64,000 nucleotides of DNA from Arcobacter_B sp049472135 (GCF_049472135.1 NZ_JBMOVV010000003.1:62001-126000); one strand, 5' to 3'; counted from the first letter of the stretch, positions 1 to 8,781 are shown. Numbers and translations are program-made. Notes: generated from the sequence alone by a model not told the origin.

Positions 1-132
1 CAAGTGATAATAATATCAACTGAATTAAATTTTGCAGAGCAAAATATTTTTGGACATTTATTAATGCTTGCTACAGATGAATCTATTTTACATATAAAAA
101 GAACAATAAATAAAATTTTAGATGAGTATTAA
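1..132 (+). CDS. C-terminal end of an unidentified protein (partial)
   Basis: An open frame enters from the left edge and gives 43 residues ending in K-I-L-D-E-Y before a TAA stop. Two bases separate this stop from the ATG of the PAS kinase, so the two genes are very probably co-transcribed. The fragment is too short to assign to a family. The proximity suggests a partner of the kinase, such as a sensory or regulatory protein, but that is inference from position only. Confidence 0.6.
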   Translation, partial: QVIIISTELNFAEQNIFGHLLMLATDESILHIKRTINKILDEY

Positions 133-134
133 TC

Positions 135-1640
135 ATGTTTGAAAATCAATTTAATTTAATATGTGAAACTATCAACAGCGGTATTCTAATCCTTGACAAA
201 GACTTAAATGTAAAGTTTTGGAATAGATGGATGGAGATTCAAACAAAAATTAAATCAGAAGATATTAAAGACAAAAATCTTTTAGATTTTTATGAAAATA
301 TAAATGAAAAAATATTATCAAGAAAAATAAAAACAACACTAAGGTTAAACTCTTCTACATTTTATAATAGTGAGCAAATAAACTATTTATTTGATATAAA
401 ATTAAATAAAATTGCTGATTCTGTATTTTACAATATGCAACAAAGTATTACTATTTCTCCTTTTGATTTAGAAAAAGAGTTAGTTGTAGTTTATGTATAC
501 GATACTACTTTATTAAGAGAAACAAACTATAAGCTAAAAAAATCTAAAAAAGAGTTAGAAGAAAAAAATGAAGAGTTCCAAAGAATGATTGATGCCTTAA
601 CAGAAGGCTTAATTATTTCAGATGAAAATGGAAACTGTGAAATTGTAAATAAACATGGAAAAGAACTTCTAAAAATTGATATTGAAGATTTAAAAAATAA
701 AAACCTTTTAGATTTTGTTTGTGAAAATAGTAAAGACTTAGTAAAAAGAAATTTAGCTTCTGATGATATCAGAACTTATGAAGTTTATATCAGAAAAACA
801 GATGATACTTATTTTCCTGCGATTGTAAGTGGTCAAGCAATAATACTTGATAATCAAAAGAAAAGAATCTCAACAATTGTAGATATAAGTAATTTAAAAG
901 AGAAAGATAGACTTATTACTAGACAAGCTAAATTAGCTGATATGGGACAAATGATAGCTAATATTGCCCATCAATGGAGACAACCTCTAAGTCTAATCTC
1001 TACAACAGCTAGTGGTCTTAAACTATATCAAGAACTAAATAAACTAGATGAAGAAACATTAAATGATTCATTAGATCAGATCATGAGAACAACTGCTCAT
1101 TTATCTCAAACAATTGATGACTTTAAAAACTTTATAAAAGATGATAAACAAAAAACTGTTTTTGATTTAAATGAGATTATAAAAAAAGATTTAACTTTAC
1201 TTGAAGGGATTATAAAAACTTCACATATTGAAATTATCATTAATAAAAAAGATGAAGATATAATCATGAAGGGTTATCCAAATGAATTGACACAAGCAAT
1301 AGTAAATATAATTACTAATGCAAAAGATGCCTTAGAAGAAAGAAATATAAATGAAAGATTTATTTTTATTGAACTTGAAAAAGTAAATAACTATGGATAC
1401 TTAAGAATATATGATAATGCAAATGGTTTAGATAATGATATCATAGATAGAGTTTTTGAGCCATATTTTACAACTAAACATAAGTCTCAAGGAACAGGTC
1501 TTGGGCTATTTATGACACACAGAATTATCAAAGATAGTATGGATGGTTCAATTGTGGTTAATAATCTTAATTTCAATTATAAAGGAAAAGATTATAAAGG
1601 TGCTTGCTTTATAATTGAATTGCCTTTACATAAAATCTAA
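135..1640 (+). CDS. Soluble PAS-domain sensor histidine kinase
   Basis: This 501-residue protein has no signal peptide or membrane segment, so it should sense a cytoplasmic cue. Two PAS-like domains (about 5-125 and 148-255) are joined by a Lys/Glu-rich coiled coil. The phospho-acceptor helix has H279 in I-A-H-Q-W-R-Q-P-L, the form common in Arcobacter kinases. The ATPase domain has an N box (N395 in NIITNAKDAL), a G1 box (YDNANGL) and a G2 box with GTGLGL near 453-458. No response regulator adjoins it downstream. It lies two bases after the preceding gene and ends at a strong hairpin. The family is certain; the signal and partner are unknown. Confidence 0.9.
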   Translation: MFENQFNLICETINSGILILDKDLNVKFWNRWMEIQTKIKSEDIKDKNLLDFYENINEKILSRKIKTTLRLNSSTFYNSEQINYLFDIKLNKIADSVFYNMQQSITISPFDLEKELVVVYVYDTTLLRETNYKLKKSKKELEEKNEEFQRMIDALTEGLIISDENGNCEIVNKHGKELLKIDIEDLKNKNLLDFVCENSKDLVKRNLASDDIRTYEVYIRKTDDTYFPAIVSGQAIILDNQKKRISTIVDISNLKEKDRLITRQAKLADMGQMIANIAHQWRQPLSLISTTASGLKLYQELNKLDEETLNDSLDQIMRTTAHLSQTIDDFKNFIKDDKQKTVFDLNEIIKKDLTLLEGIIKTSHIEIIINKKDEDIIMKGYPNELTQAIVNIITNAKDALEERNINERFIFIELEKVNNYGYLRIYDNANGLDNDIIDRVFEPYFTTKHKSQGTGLGLFMTHRIIKDSMDGSIVVNNLNFNYKGKDYKGACFIIELPLHKI

Positions 1641-1649
1641 TAAAAAAAA

Positions 1650-1672
1650 GGGGAAGTAAAACTTACTTCCCC
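1650..1672. terminator. Rho-independent terminator between the convergent kinase and groEL
   Basis: A perfect 10-bp stem, GGGGAAGTAA with TTACTTCCCC, closes a 3-base loop. It has an A-run on the left and a T-run on the right, so it can work from either side. It begins 9 bases after the kinase stop codon. Confidence 0.85.
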
Positions 1673-1723
1673 TTTTTTATTTTAATACTTAATTTTTCTA
1701 AACTAAATATTTAAGATGAAAAC

Positions 1724-1751
1724 ACTAAAAAAGCCTAAAAGCTTTTTTAGT
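1724..1751 (-). terminator. Terminator of the groESL operon
   Basis: An 11-bp perfect stem (ACTAAAAAAGC with GCTTTTTTAGT) and a 6-base loop lie just after the groEL stop on the minus strand. The T-run is in the 3' arm. With the neighbouring hairpin at 1650-1672 it isolates groESL from the convergent kinase. Confidence 0.75.
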
Positions 1752-1757
1752 TATGTT

Positions 1758-3392
1758 TTACATCATACCAGGCATACCCATTCCACCCATATCAGGCATT
1801 GCTGGAGCAGCTGGTTTGTCTTCTTTTACGTCAGTAACAGTTGCTTCTGTTGTTAATAATAATGATGCAACAGATACAGCATTTTGCATTGCAACTCTTT
1901 CAACTTTAGCAGGGTCTACAATACCAGCTTCGAACATATCTACATACTCACCAGTTGCAGCATTAAATCCAAAGTTTTCGTTATCAGCTTTTTCTACTTC
2001 ATTTACAACAACACCTGCATCAAAACCAGCATTTGAAGCAATTTGTTTCATTGGTGCTTTAATTGCTCTTAAAACAATATCAGCTCCAATAGCTTCATCA
2101 CCATCTAACTCTAAAGATACTTTAGCAGCAGCTCTAATTAATGCAGCTCCACCACCAATTACGATACCTTCTTCAACAGCAGCTCTAGTTGCAGATAATG
2201 CATCATCCACTCTGTCTTTTTTCTCTTTCATTTCTGTTTCAGTAGCAGCACCTACTTTAATAACTGCAACACCACCAGAAAGTTTTGCTAATCTTTCTTG
2301 TAATTTTTCTTTATCGTACTCAGAAGTTGTATTTTCAATCTCAGCCTTGATTTGGTTAACTCTATTAGCTACCATATCAGCAGAACCAGTACCATCAACG
2401 ATAGTAGTGTTATCTTTATCAATTACAACTCTAGCAGCAGTTCCTAAGCAAGAGAATTCAGCAGTTTCAAGTTTCATTCCCATTTCTTCAGAAATTACAG
2501 TACCATTTGTTAATACAGCGATGTCTTCTAACATTGCTTTTCTTCTATCACCAAATCCTGGAGCTTTAACAGCAGCAATATTTAAAGAACCTCTTAATCT
2601 ATTTACAACTAATGTAGCTAATGCTTCACCATCAACATCTTCAGCAATAATTAATAAAGGTCTACCAGCTTGGTTAACTGATTCTAAGATTGGTAACATC
2701 TCTTTTAAGTTAGAGATTTTTTTGTCATATAAAAGAATAAATGGATTTTCCATTTCAGTTGTCATTTTTTCAGTATTTGTTACAAAGTAAGGAGATAAAT
2801 ATCCTCTATCAAACTGCATACCTTCAACTACGTCTAATTCATCAGAAATACCCTTAGCTTCTTCAACAGTGATAACACCATCTTTTCCAACTTTATCCAT
2901 AGCTTCAGCAATCATAGAACCAATAGCTTTGTCAGAGTTAGCAGAAATAGTAGCAACTTGCTCGATTTCAGTTTTATTAGCAACAACTTTAGATGATGCT
3001 TTTAAGTTTGCTAAAATAGCTTCAGCAGCTTTATCCATACCTCTTTTTAGAGAAATAGGATTTGCACCAGCTGTAACATTTCTTAATCCCTCTTTGAAAA
3101 TTGAGTGAGCTAAAACTGTAGCAGTAGTTGTACCATCACCAGCCTCATCAGCAGTTTTTGAAGCAACTTCTTTTACTAATTGAGCACCCATGTTTTCTAA
3201 TGTATCAGAAAGTTCAATCTCTCTTGCAACTGATACACCATCTTTTGTAATATTTGGAGCACCGAAAGATTTTTGTAATAATACATTTCTTCCTCTTGGT
3301 CCCATTGTAACTTTAACAGCATCTGCTAATTTTTCAACACCTGTATATAATTTATTTCTTGCATTATCACTAAATGAAATCTCTTTTGCCAT
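1758..3392 (-). CDS. groEL: 60-kDa chaperonin GroEL
   Basis: This is the large chaperonin subunit, which forms the double-ring ATP-driven folding chamber in the cytoplasm with GroES as its lid. At 544 residues it has standard length. The start reads MAKEISFSDNAR; the ATP-binding signature GDGTTT is at about 85-90; and the C-terminus is the usual Gly-Met tail (GGMGMPGMM). It follows groES by one base, so the two are one operon. Control is by the promoter and CIRCE element upstream of groES. Only one groEL is present in the window. Confidence 0.99.
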   Translation of the reverse strand: MAKEISFSDNARNKLYTGVEKLADAVKVTMGPRGRNVLLQKSFGAPNITKDGVSVAREIELSDTLENMGAQLVKEVASKTADEAGDGTTTATVLAHSIFKEGLRNVTAGANPISLKRGMDKAAEAILANLKASSKVVANKTEIEQVATISANSDKAIGSMIAEAMDKVGKDGVITVEEAKGISDELDVVEGMQFDRGYLSPYFVTNTEKMTTEMENPFILLYDKKISNLKEMLPILESVNQAGRPLLIIAEDVDGEALATLVVNRLRGSLNIAAVKAPGFGDRRKAMLEDIAVLTNGTVISEEMGMKLETAEFSCLGTAARVVIDKDNTTIVDGTGSADMVANRVNQIKAEIENTTSEYDKEKLQERLAKLSGGVAVIKVGAATETEMKEKKDRVDDALSATRAAVEEGIVIGGGAALIRAAAKVSLELDGDEAIGADIVLRAIKAPMKQIASNAGFDAGVVVNEVEKADNENFGFNAATGEYVDMFEAGIVDPAKVERVAMQNAVSVASLLLTTEATVTDVKEDKPAAPAMPDMGGMGMPGMM

Positions 3393-3393
3393 C

Positions 3394-3651
3394 TTACATA
3401 ACTCCTATAATATTTTCAATATCTAATACTAAATAATCTTCACCATCTAAAGTGAATTCAGTTCCTCTGAACTGTTCAAATACAACAGTATCACCCTCTT
3501 TTAATTCAGTTACTTCTGAACCAATTGCTTTAACTGTAGCTGTGTTTGGTTTTTCTTTTGCAGAATCTACAAGGATAATTCCACTTGCAGTTTTTTCTTC
3601 TACTTGCGTTCTTTGTACTAAAACTCTTTTACCTAGTGGTTTAAAATTCAT
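3394..3651 (-). CDS. groES: 10-kDa co-chaperonin GroES
   Basis: The heptameric lid of GroEL, 85 residues long. The N-terminal PLGKRVLVQR and the mobile-loop region with ASGIILVDSAKEKP match the family closely. An AAGGAAA ribosome-binding site sits shortly before the ATG. It is the first gene of the operon with groEL. The leader of about 45 bases between the CIRCE element and the start codon holds no other feature. Confidence 0.98.
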   Translation of the reverse strand: MNFKPLGKRVLVQRTQVEEKTASGIILVDSAKEKPNTATVKAIGSEVTELKEGDTVVFEQFRGTEFTLDGEDYLVLDIENIIGVM

Positions 3652-3696
3652 AGTATTTCCTTTTATTAAGTTTTATTATAATTAATATTTGTACTT

Positions 3697-3723
3697 TTAG
3701 CACTCTTATTTTTTAAGTGCTAA
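3697..3723 (-). promoter_or_regulatory. CIRCE operator (HrcA-binding) for groESL
   Basis: On the plus strand TTAGCACTC is followed by a 9-base spacer and AAGTGCTAA. The established CIRCE consensus is TTAGCACTC-N9-GAGTGCTAA, so only one base differs. It lies immediately downstream of the -10, where a repressor would block transcription. HrcA itself is not encoded in the window. Confidence 0.92.
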
Positions 3724-3724
3724 A

Positions 3725-3753
3725 ATTTTATAAAATTTTTGATTAATTGTCAA
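3725..3753 (-). promoter_or_regulatory. Sigma70 promoter of groESL
   Basis: On the minus strand TTGACA (3753-3748) is followed by 17 bases and TAAAAT (3730-3725). A consensus -35 with ideal spacing is unusual in Campylobacterota, where the -35 is usually weak, and fits a strong repressible heat-shock gene. The CIRCE element begins one base after the -10. Confidence 0.8.
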
Positions 3754-3793
3754 GTACTTTGAGTTAAATTGACTAAGAGTTTTTTAAAAACCC

Positions 3794-4654
3794 TTATTTA
3801 TGCCTATTTATGTACTTTAAAAGTAGTTCTTCTAGAGAGCTTTTTAAGTTATTATCTAAAGTTTCAAGTGTTTTTTCACACTTAATTGCTAATTTATCTG
3901 CTGCTTTTCTTGCACCATCAAGTCCAAGTAAATTTACGAAAGAATTTTTAGCTTGGTCATTTTGAGTTGTTTTCCCAGCCTCTTCTTCACTACAAGTTTC
4001 ATCTATAATATCATCTTGAATTTGGAAAAGTAAACCTAAATCAATACCAAAGTTATAAAGCTTTTCTTGAATTTCTAAATCGTATTCACTAATAATTGCA
4101 CCCATTTTTAAAGATGCAGCAATTAATTTAGCTGTTTTATGAATATGTAAAAACTCTAATTGTTCTAGTTCTAGCTTTTGGTTTTCAAATTGACAATCAA
4201 TTGCTTGTCCAATAATCATACCATTTATTCCACCATCACAACTAAGCGTTTTAATTAACTCAATTTTTACATCATTATGTAAAGCAGCATTTGAAATCTG
4301 TTTAAAAGCTTCTGTGTTTAAAGCATCACCAACTAAAATAGCTGTAACCTCATTATATTTTTTATGAAGTGTTTGAAAACCTCTTCTTAAATCAGCATCA
4401 TCCATTGATGGTAAATCATCATGTACAAGTGAATAAGTATGTAGCATTTCAAGACCTAAAGCTACTGGCATACTATTATCTAATAAAAGTGATTTATTTG
4501 ATTTTACAACTGAAAGTAAAAGCATTGGTCTAAATCTTTTACCACCTGCTTGAAGCATATCCCCTAAAGCATTTTCAAAATGAGGATGAAATGTATTTGA
4601 TTTCGGAAGATTACTTAATAAGTAATCTTCAAATTTGTCTAAAAGTTCTTTCAT
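3794..4654 (-). CDS. ispA: Short-chain polyprenyl (farnesyl/geranylgeranyl) diphosphate synthase
   Basis: Condenses isopentenyl diphosphate with an allylic diphosphate to make C15-C20 precursors for quinones, undecaprenyl lipids and hemes. The 286-residue length is typical of IspA. The first Asp-rich motif is DDLPSMDD (79-86), with four residues between the Asp pairs as in bacterial FPP synthases. The GGKRFRP substrate site is at 37-43. The second Asp motif is QDDIID near 215. Two bases separate it from the YbaB gene upstream. Product length cannot be fixed from sequence alone. Confidence 0.92.
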   Translation of the reverse strand: MKELLDKFEDYLLSNLPKSNTFHPHFENALGDMLQAGGKRFRPMLLLSVVKSNKSLLLDNSMPVALGLEMLHTYSLVHDDLPSMDDADLRRGFQTLHKKYNEVTAILVGDALNTEAFKQISNAALHNDVKIELIKTLSCDGGINGMIIGQAIDCQFENQKLELEQLEFLHIHKTAKLIAASLKMGAIISEYDLEIQEKLYNFGIDLGLLFQIQDDIIDETCSEEEAGKTTQNDQAKNSFVNLLGLDGARKAADKLAIKCEKTLETLDNNLKSSLEELLLKYINRHK

Positions 4655-4656
4655 AT

Positions 4657-4977
4657 TTACTTTTGGCCAAATGGATTCATACCACCCATCATATTCATAG
4701 CCATCATTTTTTTATTTTCGTCAGATTGTTTAATTACATCATTCATAGCAGAGATTAATAGAATTTGTAATGAGTCTTTATCTTCAAGTAATGAATCATC
4801 AATTTGTAAATCAATTACCTCTGAATTTCCATTAATTGAGATTTCAACCATTCCTCCACCAGCTTTTGATGTAAAAACTCTAGAAGCATTCTCTTCTTTT
4901 GCATTATCTGCCATATCTTGAACTTGCTTCATCATTGCATTTAAATCAAGATTTTTTAAATCAATACCATCAAACAT
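4657..4977 (-). CDS. YbaB/EbfC-family nucleoid-associated protein
   Basis: A 106-residue protein of the YbaB/EbfC family, small dimeric DNA-binding proteins that coat the nucleoid. Family features visible are an N-terminal helix rich in Met, Gln and Asp, the central V-x-I-x-I-N-G-N-x-E-V strand pair, and a C-terminal acidic and Met-rich helix. The start overlaps the 3' end of panD by 8 bases, so translation is likely coupled. Usual YbaB neighbours such as dnaX and recR are absent here, so a specific role is not implied by context. Confidence 0.85.
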   Translation of the reverse strand: MFDGIDLKNLDLNAMMKQVQDMADNAKEENASRVFTSKAGGGMVEISINGNSEVIDLQIDDSLLEDKDSLQILLISAMNDVIKQSDENKKMMAMNMMGGMNPFGQK

Positions 4978-5353
4978 GATCAGATCCTACAAGTTCATTT
5001 GTAATCATATCAATATTATTTTTTTCATCAACAATTACAACAGTTGGTTTATAATCTTCTAATTCATCTTCATTGTAAGATGCATAAGCAATTACAATAA
5101 TTTTATCACCAATTTCTACTTTTCTAGCAGCTGCACCATTTAGACACATATCTCTGCTTCCAGCCTTACCTTTAATAACGTAAGTTTGAAATCTTTCACC
5201 ATTATTGATATTAACAATATCAACTTTTTGACCAACTCTTAAATGAGAAGCTTGCATTAACTCCTCATCAATTGTAATTGATCCAACATAGTTTAAATTA
5301 GCATCTGTAACAGTTGCTCTATGAATTTTACTATATAGCATATCAAATGTCAT
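4970..5353 (-). CDS. panD: Aspartate 1-decarboxylase (pyruvoyl enzyme)
   Basis: Makes beta-alanine from L-aspartate for pantothenate and coenzyme A synthesis. The proenzyme is 127 residues, standard length. The self-cleavage site is Gly24-Ser25 in Y-V-G-S-I-T-I; Ser25 becomes the pyruvoyl group. Lys9 in MLYSKIHRA and Tyr58 in QTYVIKG are the expected conserved residues. It is translationally overlapped with the YbaB gene and follows the 2Fe-2S protein by 18 bases. No PanZ-like maturation factor is seen in the window. Confidence 0.96.
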   Translation of the reverse strand: MTFDMLYSKIHRATVTDANLNYVGSITIDEELMQASHLRVGQKVDIVNINNGERFQTYVIKGKAGSRDMCLNGAAARKVEIGDKIIVIAYASYNEDELEDYKPTVVIVDEKNNIDMITNELVGSDHV

Positions 5354-5371
5354 ATATTTAATTCCTCTTTT

Positions 5372-5734
5372 TTAACTTCCTAAATTAACTGGTTTACCCC
5401 AGTACTGTTCGGGCATCAAGTACTCTTCAACAGGGCTTCCACCTAGTATATGTTCTTCAATTATTCTATCTATTTTTTCCTTAGATAACTGACAGTACAT
5501 ATGATGTCCTGGCTCTACTAACATAACAGGTCCCATTTGACATCTTCCTAAACATGATGTTCTTACAACCTGTACAGGCCCCATCAATCCTTTTTGCATC
5601 ATACTTTGAGCAGTATGATTGAATAAATCTCTTGTATTTTCATTTACACATGAAGGTTTTGGCATTCCAGGAGGAGATGCTTGTTCACACTTAAATATAT
5701 AAAATGTCGGTTGTGGGATTGATGGCATAGACAT
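5372..5734 (-). CDS. Thioredoxin-like 2Fe-2S ferredoxin
   Basis: A protein of the thioredoxin-fold 2Fe-2S ferredoxin family, related to the NuoE-type fold. With the start chosen here, Cys16, Cys29, Cys61 and Cys65 are candidate ligands; the last two are in S-C-L-G-R-C-Q-M-G-P. The ATG at 5734 is preferred because AAGGA stands about seven bases before it. A longer frame could begin at 5758 with eight extra basic residues but lacks a clear ribosome-binding site. Role is probably electron transfer; the partner is not visible. It heads the panD-ybaB-ispA run. Confidence 0.85.
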   Translation of the reverse strand: MSMPSIPQPTFYIFKCEQASPPGMPKPSCVNENTRDLFNHTAQSMMQKGLMGPVQVVRTSCLGRCQMGPVMLVEPGHHMYCQLSKEKIDRIIEEHILGGSPVEEYLMPEQYWGKPVNLGS

Positions 5735-5883
5735 TATTTTTCCTTTTTTATTTCGCATTTTACAATAAATCAGCGAATTTTAACACTTTTTTTTTAAATT
5801 TTAATAAAAATTAAATTTTAATTTTTTTTTAAACCTAACATAATATACTAATTTCCTACAAAATAAAATTATAAGGGTTGAAT

Positions 5884-6405
5884 ATGAAAAGAATTCTATT
5901 TATTCTTTGTTCATTCGTGTTACTTTTAGAAGCAGCTAATCCAATTGCTGTTTTTAAGACAACTAAAGGGTCTTTTGAAATTGAATTAAGACCAGATCTT
6001 GCACCAAAAGCAGTTGAAAATTTCGTTACTCATGCTAAAAATGGTTACTACAATGGTTTAATTTTTCATAGAGTTATTAAAAACTTTATGATTCAAGGTG
6101 GTGATCCAACAGGAACTGGTAGAAGAGGAGAATCAATTTGGGGAAAACCTTTTGAAGATGAATTCTCACCTAAAGCCTTATTTGATAAACCTGGTATTTT
6201 AGCAATGGCAAATGCAGGAAGAAATACTAATGGAAGTCAATTTTTCGTAACTACAGTTCCAACTTACTGGTTAAACGGTAGACATACAATTTTTGGTTAT
6301 GTTATTAAAGGTTTTGATATTGTAAAAAGTATTGAAAGTGTTCCAACACAAAGAGGGAACAAACCTTTAGTTGATCAAAAAATAGAATCAATTACAATCA
6401 AATAG
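5884..6405 (+). CDS. Periplasmic cyclophilin-type peptidyl-prolyl isomerase
   Basis: Catalyses cis-trans isomerisation of prolyl bonds. Cyclophilin signatures are clear: FHRVIKNFMIQGGDPTGTG, MANAGRNTNGSQFF, and the C-terminal half with NGRHTIFGYV. A hydrophobic N-terminus (about residues 3-17, ending E-A-A-N) looks like a signal peptide, so it should act in the periplasm. ATG at 5884 is chosen because AAGG lies seven bases upstream; a TTG two codons earlier is too close to it. The stop codon lies within a hairpin shared with the convergent gene. Confidence 0.95.
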   Translation: MKRILFILCSFVLLLEAANPIAVFKTTKGSFEIELRPDLAPKAVENFVTHAKNGYYNGLIFHRVIKNFMIQGGDPTGTGRRGESIWGKPFEDEFSPKALFDKPGILAMANAGRNTNGSQFFVTTVPTYWLNGRHTIFGYVIKGFDIVKSIESVPTQRGNKPLVDQKIESITIK

Positions 6406-6421
6406 AAGTTTACTTCTATTT
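6400..6421. terminator. Hairpin overlapping the ends of two convergent genes
   Basis: AAATAGAAGT and ACTTCTATTT form a perfect 10-bp stem with a 2-base gap, so the real loop is larger. It contains the stop codons of both the cyclophilin gene and the receiver-PAS gene. There is only a short T-run on each side, so it may be a weak bidirectional terminator. Confidence 0.5.
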
Positions 6422-7765
6422 GAATACTCTACTCATAAACTCTTTATCACCATAAGCAACAATTTGTTTTTCTAAATTTTCTATTCTAGAGATTTCAGCT
6501 TTAGCTTTTTCTTTCCAGTATTCTAATCTTTGAACTAAAACATCATCTGTTTCAATAGCTTCATACTTTTCAGATATATCATTTAATCTATCTTCTAAAT
6601 CATCCACTTCTAATTGATGGTTTAATTTCATTTGATGTATTTGCTTTTCATACTTAGAAGTTAATTCTTCTATTTTTTCATTTAATTTCTTTACTTTATA
6701 GTCTAATTGAGCATTTTCATTAGTAAGTTTTATTATATTAGAGTGTTCACTAGCCTTTTTCTTATAACTAGCTAGTTCAGTTTTTAAATGCTTATTTTGA
6801 ATACTATATTTTTCAAGAGAGTAAACATATTTTTCAATATCTCTTTGAGCCCTATCAAAATCTGCTTTTAGATTAGCTAACTCTTTTTTTAAGTTGTTGA
6901 TAATCATATTTTGTTCAATACTACCCTCTTTACTTCTAATAAAAATTTCACTCTTATCTTTCATTAAAGATAGTTGTATGTTCCTTTTTTTATTTAGTTC
7001 AGCAGTAATATCTCTTTGAATTGAAATAGCACCTGTTATCTCTCCAATATCATTTAACATAGGAATAATATAACAATCAGTAGTAAATGTTTTATGTTCT
7101 TTTGTAAGATTTTTAAGAACACCTTGCCAAGGATTTTTATTTAATACTTGACTATACATTTTCGTATAAATCTCATCAGCCATATCAGGATGTTTTATAG
7201 ATTTAAAATCTTGACCTAATAGTTCAGTTTCATTATAAGATGTGATTTGACAAAAAAGCTCATTTACATATGAAATTTTCATATGCTCATCACATTTAAC
7301 TACAATACTACTTGCATCAATAACTCTTCTATACTCTTCAAGCTCTTTATTTTGTTTTCTAAGTAAACTATCTTGATACAATACATTAGCTAATTCATTC
7401 ATTTCATTTAATAAATATCTTACATCAACTGGTTTGATTATATATTCATAAACTTTAAGTTTTATAGCTTTTGCAAGTAGTTCATTATCAGAATGGGCAG
7501 TAGTAATAAATACTGGGATTTTTTTTGAGTCTTTTCTAATTTTTTTTAACATATCTATGCCATTTAAGTGTGGCATATTTATGTCTGTTAAAATTACGTC
7601 TATTTCATCTTTATTTTCATGGTAAGTATCAAGACCTTCTTGTCCATCTTTAGCTATAAATACCTTATCAAAAAACTCAGATAGAAGTTCATACAATTCA
7701 TTTCTTACAACCGTATCATCTTCAACATAAAGTAATCTTAATTTTTTTAAAAGTTTTTTATCCAT
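6416..7765 (-). CDS. Response regulator with receiver, PAS and long coiled coil
   Basis: A 449-residue cytoplasmic protein. The receiver (1-125) has the acidic pair ED near 15-17, phospho-acceptor D61 in LTDINMP, a Thr near 89 (F-I-T-T-A-H) and K112 in IIKPVD. A PAS domain follows (about 145-265; SYVNELFCQITSY). The last 180 residues are almost all heptad-like charged helix. There is no kinase, GGDEF, EAL or DNA-binding output, so phosphorylation probably alters a scaffold or oligomer. It follows the CheY-like gene by six bases, within a run that includes CheW, which suggests a chemotaxis-related role. Confidence 0.88.
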   Translation of the reverse strand: MDKKLLKKLRLLYVEDDTVVRNELYELLSEFFDKVFIAKDGQEGLDTYHENKDEIDVILTDINMPHLNGIDMLKKIRKDSKKIPVFITTAHSDNELLAKAIKLKVYEYIIKPVDVRYLLNEMNELANVLYQDSLLRKQNKELEEYRRVIDASSIVVKCDEHMKISYVNELFCQITSYNETELLGQDFKSIKHPDMADEIYTKMYSQVLNKNPWQGVLKNLTKEHKTFTTDCYIIPMLNDIGEITGAISIQRDITAELNKKRNIQLSLMKDKSEIFIRSKEGSIEQNMIINNLKKELANLKADFDRAQRDIEKYVYSLEKYSIQNKHLKTELASYKKKASEHSNIIKLTNENAQLDYKVKKLNEKIEELTSKYEKQIHQMKLNHQLEVDDLEDRLNDISEKYEAIETDDVLVQRLEYWKEKAKAEISRIENLEKQIVAYGDKEFMSRVFK

Positions 7766-7771
7766 TAATTT

Positions 7772-8167
7772 TTAATTGTTTAATTCCATATCAGAAATAA
7801 CTTTTATAAAATTCATAAAATCAAAAGGTTTTGATAAATACTTTTTAACACCTAAGCTTTCAGCTTCAGTTATATACTCTGATTCAGTATGTGCTGACAT
7901 TACTACAATTGGAGTATTAAAATTTTCTTGCTTTTTTAGTGTTTTAATTAATTCTATTCCATCCATTCTTGGCATATTAATATCTGTTGCAATAATATTA
8001 ATATCTGGATTTTTTTCTAATATTTCTAATGCTTCTACTCCATTTGTAGCAGTATAAAACTCTACATTTAAACTAGCTAAAGCATCTGTTATAATTTCTA
8101 ATAAATCAGCTTCATCTTCAACAAAAAGAACTCGAAGCTCTCTTAATTTTTCGATCATTTCTGTCAT
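7772..8167 (-). CDS. CheY-like single-domain response regulator
   Basis: 131 residues forming only a receiver domain. The acidic pair is E-D near 17-19, the phospho-acceptor is D62 in ATDINMP, the switch Ser is in V-V-M-S-A-H and the conserved Lys is in YLSKPFD. It starts two bases after the cheW stop, and the downstream receiver-PAS gene follows by six bases. No cheA lies in the window, so it could serve the main chemotaxis array or another kinase. Confidence 0.9.
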   Translation of the reverse strand: MTEMIEKLRELRVLFVEDEADLLEIITDALASLNVEFYTATNGVEALEILEKNPDINIIATDINMPRMDGIELIKTLKKQENFNTPIVVMSAHTESEYITEAESLGVKKYLSKPFDFMNFIKVISDMELNN

Positions 8168-8168
8168 A

Positions 8169-8660
8169 TTAGTCTTTTAACTCTTCTTTTGCAACAACTT
8201 TTTCAATATCCATAATTACAAGCATTTCGTTATTGTCAAGTCTTACATAACCTTTTAAGTATTTAGCAGGAATTGCTGAACCCATTTCAGAAACAGGAGC
8301 TAAAGCACTAGTATCTAATCTTTGAACATCATCAACTAAATCAACAACAATACCAATCATTCTGCTATCTTCAGTAATTACAGCAATAACAGATGTATTT
8401 TCATCATAAACTGGATTTTCATTTGTATTAAATTTAATTCTTACATCTAAAATAGGAACAACTTCACCTCTTAAGTTTATAAGACCTTTTACCCAAGCAG
8501 AAGTATTAGGTAAAACAGTAATGTTTTCAGGGTAAGTTAAAATCTCTCTAATTTTAGGTAATTCAATTGCATATTTCATTGCACCAAGCTCGAAAGTCAT
8601 AAACTCACTTGTATTAGCATAATCAATAACTTCTACATCTTCTTTTTCATTAGTTTCCAT
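8169..8660 (-). CDS. cheW: CheW-family chemotaxis coupling protein
   Basis: CheW links chemoreceptors to CheA. The 163-residue protein has the CheW fold signatures: F-E-L-G-A-M-K-Y-A-I near 24-33, P-N-T-S-A-W-V-K-G-L-I-N-L-R-G-E-V-V-P near 51-69, and G-I-V-V-D-L-V-D-D-V near 103-112. An acidic N-terminal tail of about 15 residues precedes the domain. It is the first gene of the run with the two receivers; AAGG precedes the ATG. Confidence 0.93.
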   Translation of the reverse strand: METNEKEDVEVIDYANTSEFMTFELGAMKYAIELPKIREILTYPENITVLPNTSAWVKGLINLRGEVVPILDVRIKFNTNENPVYDENTSVIAVITEDSRMIGIVVDLVDDVQRLDTSALAPVSEMGSAIPAKYLKGYVRLDNNEMLVIMDIEKVVAKEELKD

Positions 8661-8781
8661 AAGGTTTCCTTTTAAAAGCTATATTACTAGTTAATTATAA
8701 ATTATATCTATTGCAATAAATACAAAGATTACATGTTATACTAGAAGTTATGCTTATTTTATCTATTCTAAACTTAAAAAT

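Noticed and set aside
1753..2790. 345-residue open frame on the plus strand
   Set aside because: It is the antisense of groEL, with Ser/Thr/Ala-rich low-complexity translation and no ribosome-binding site.
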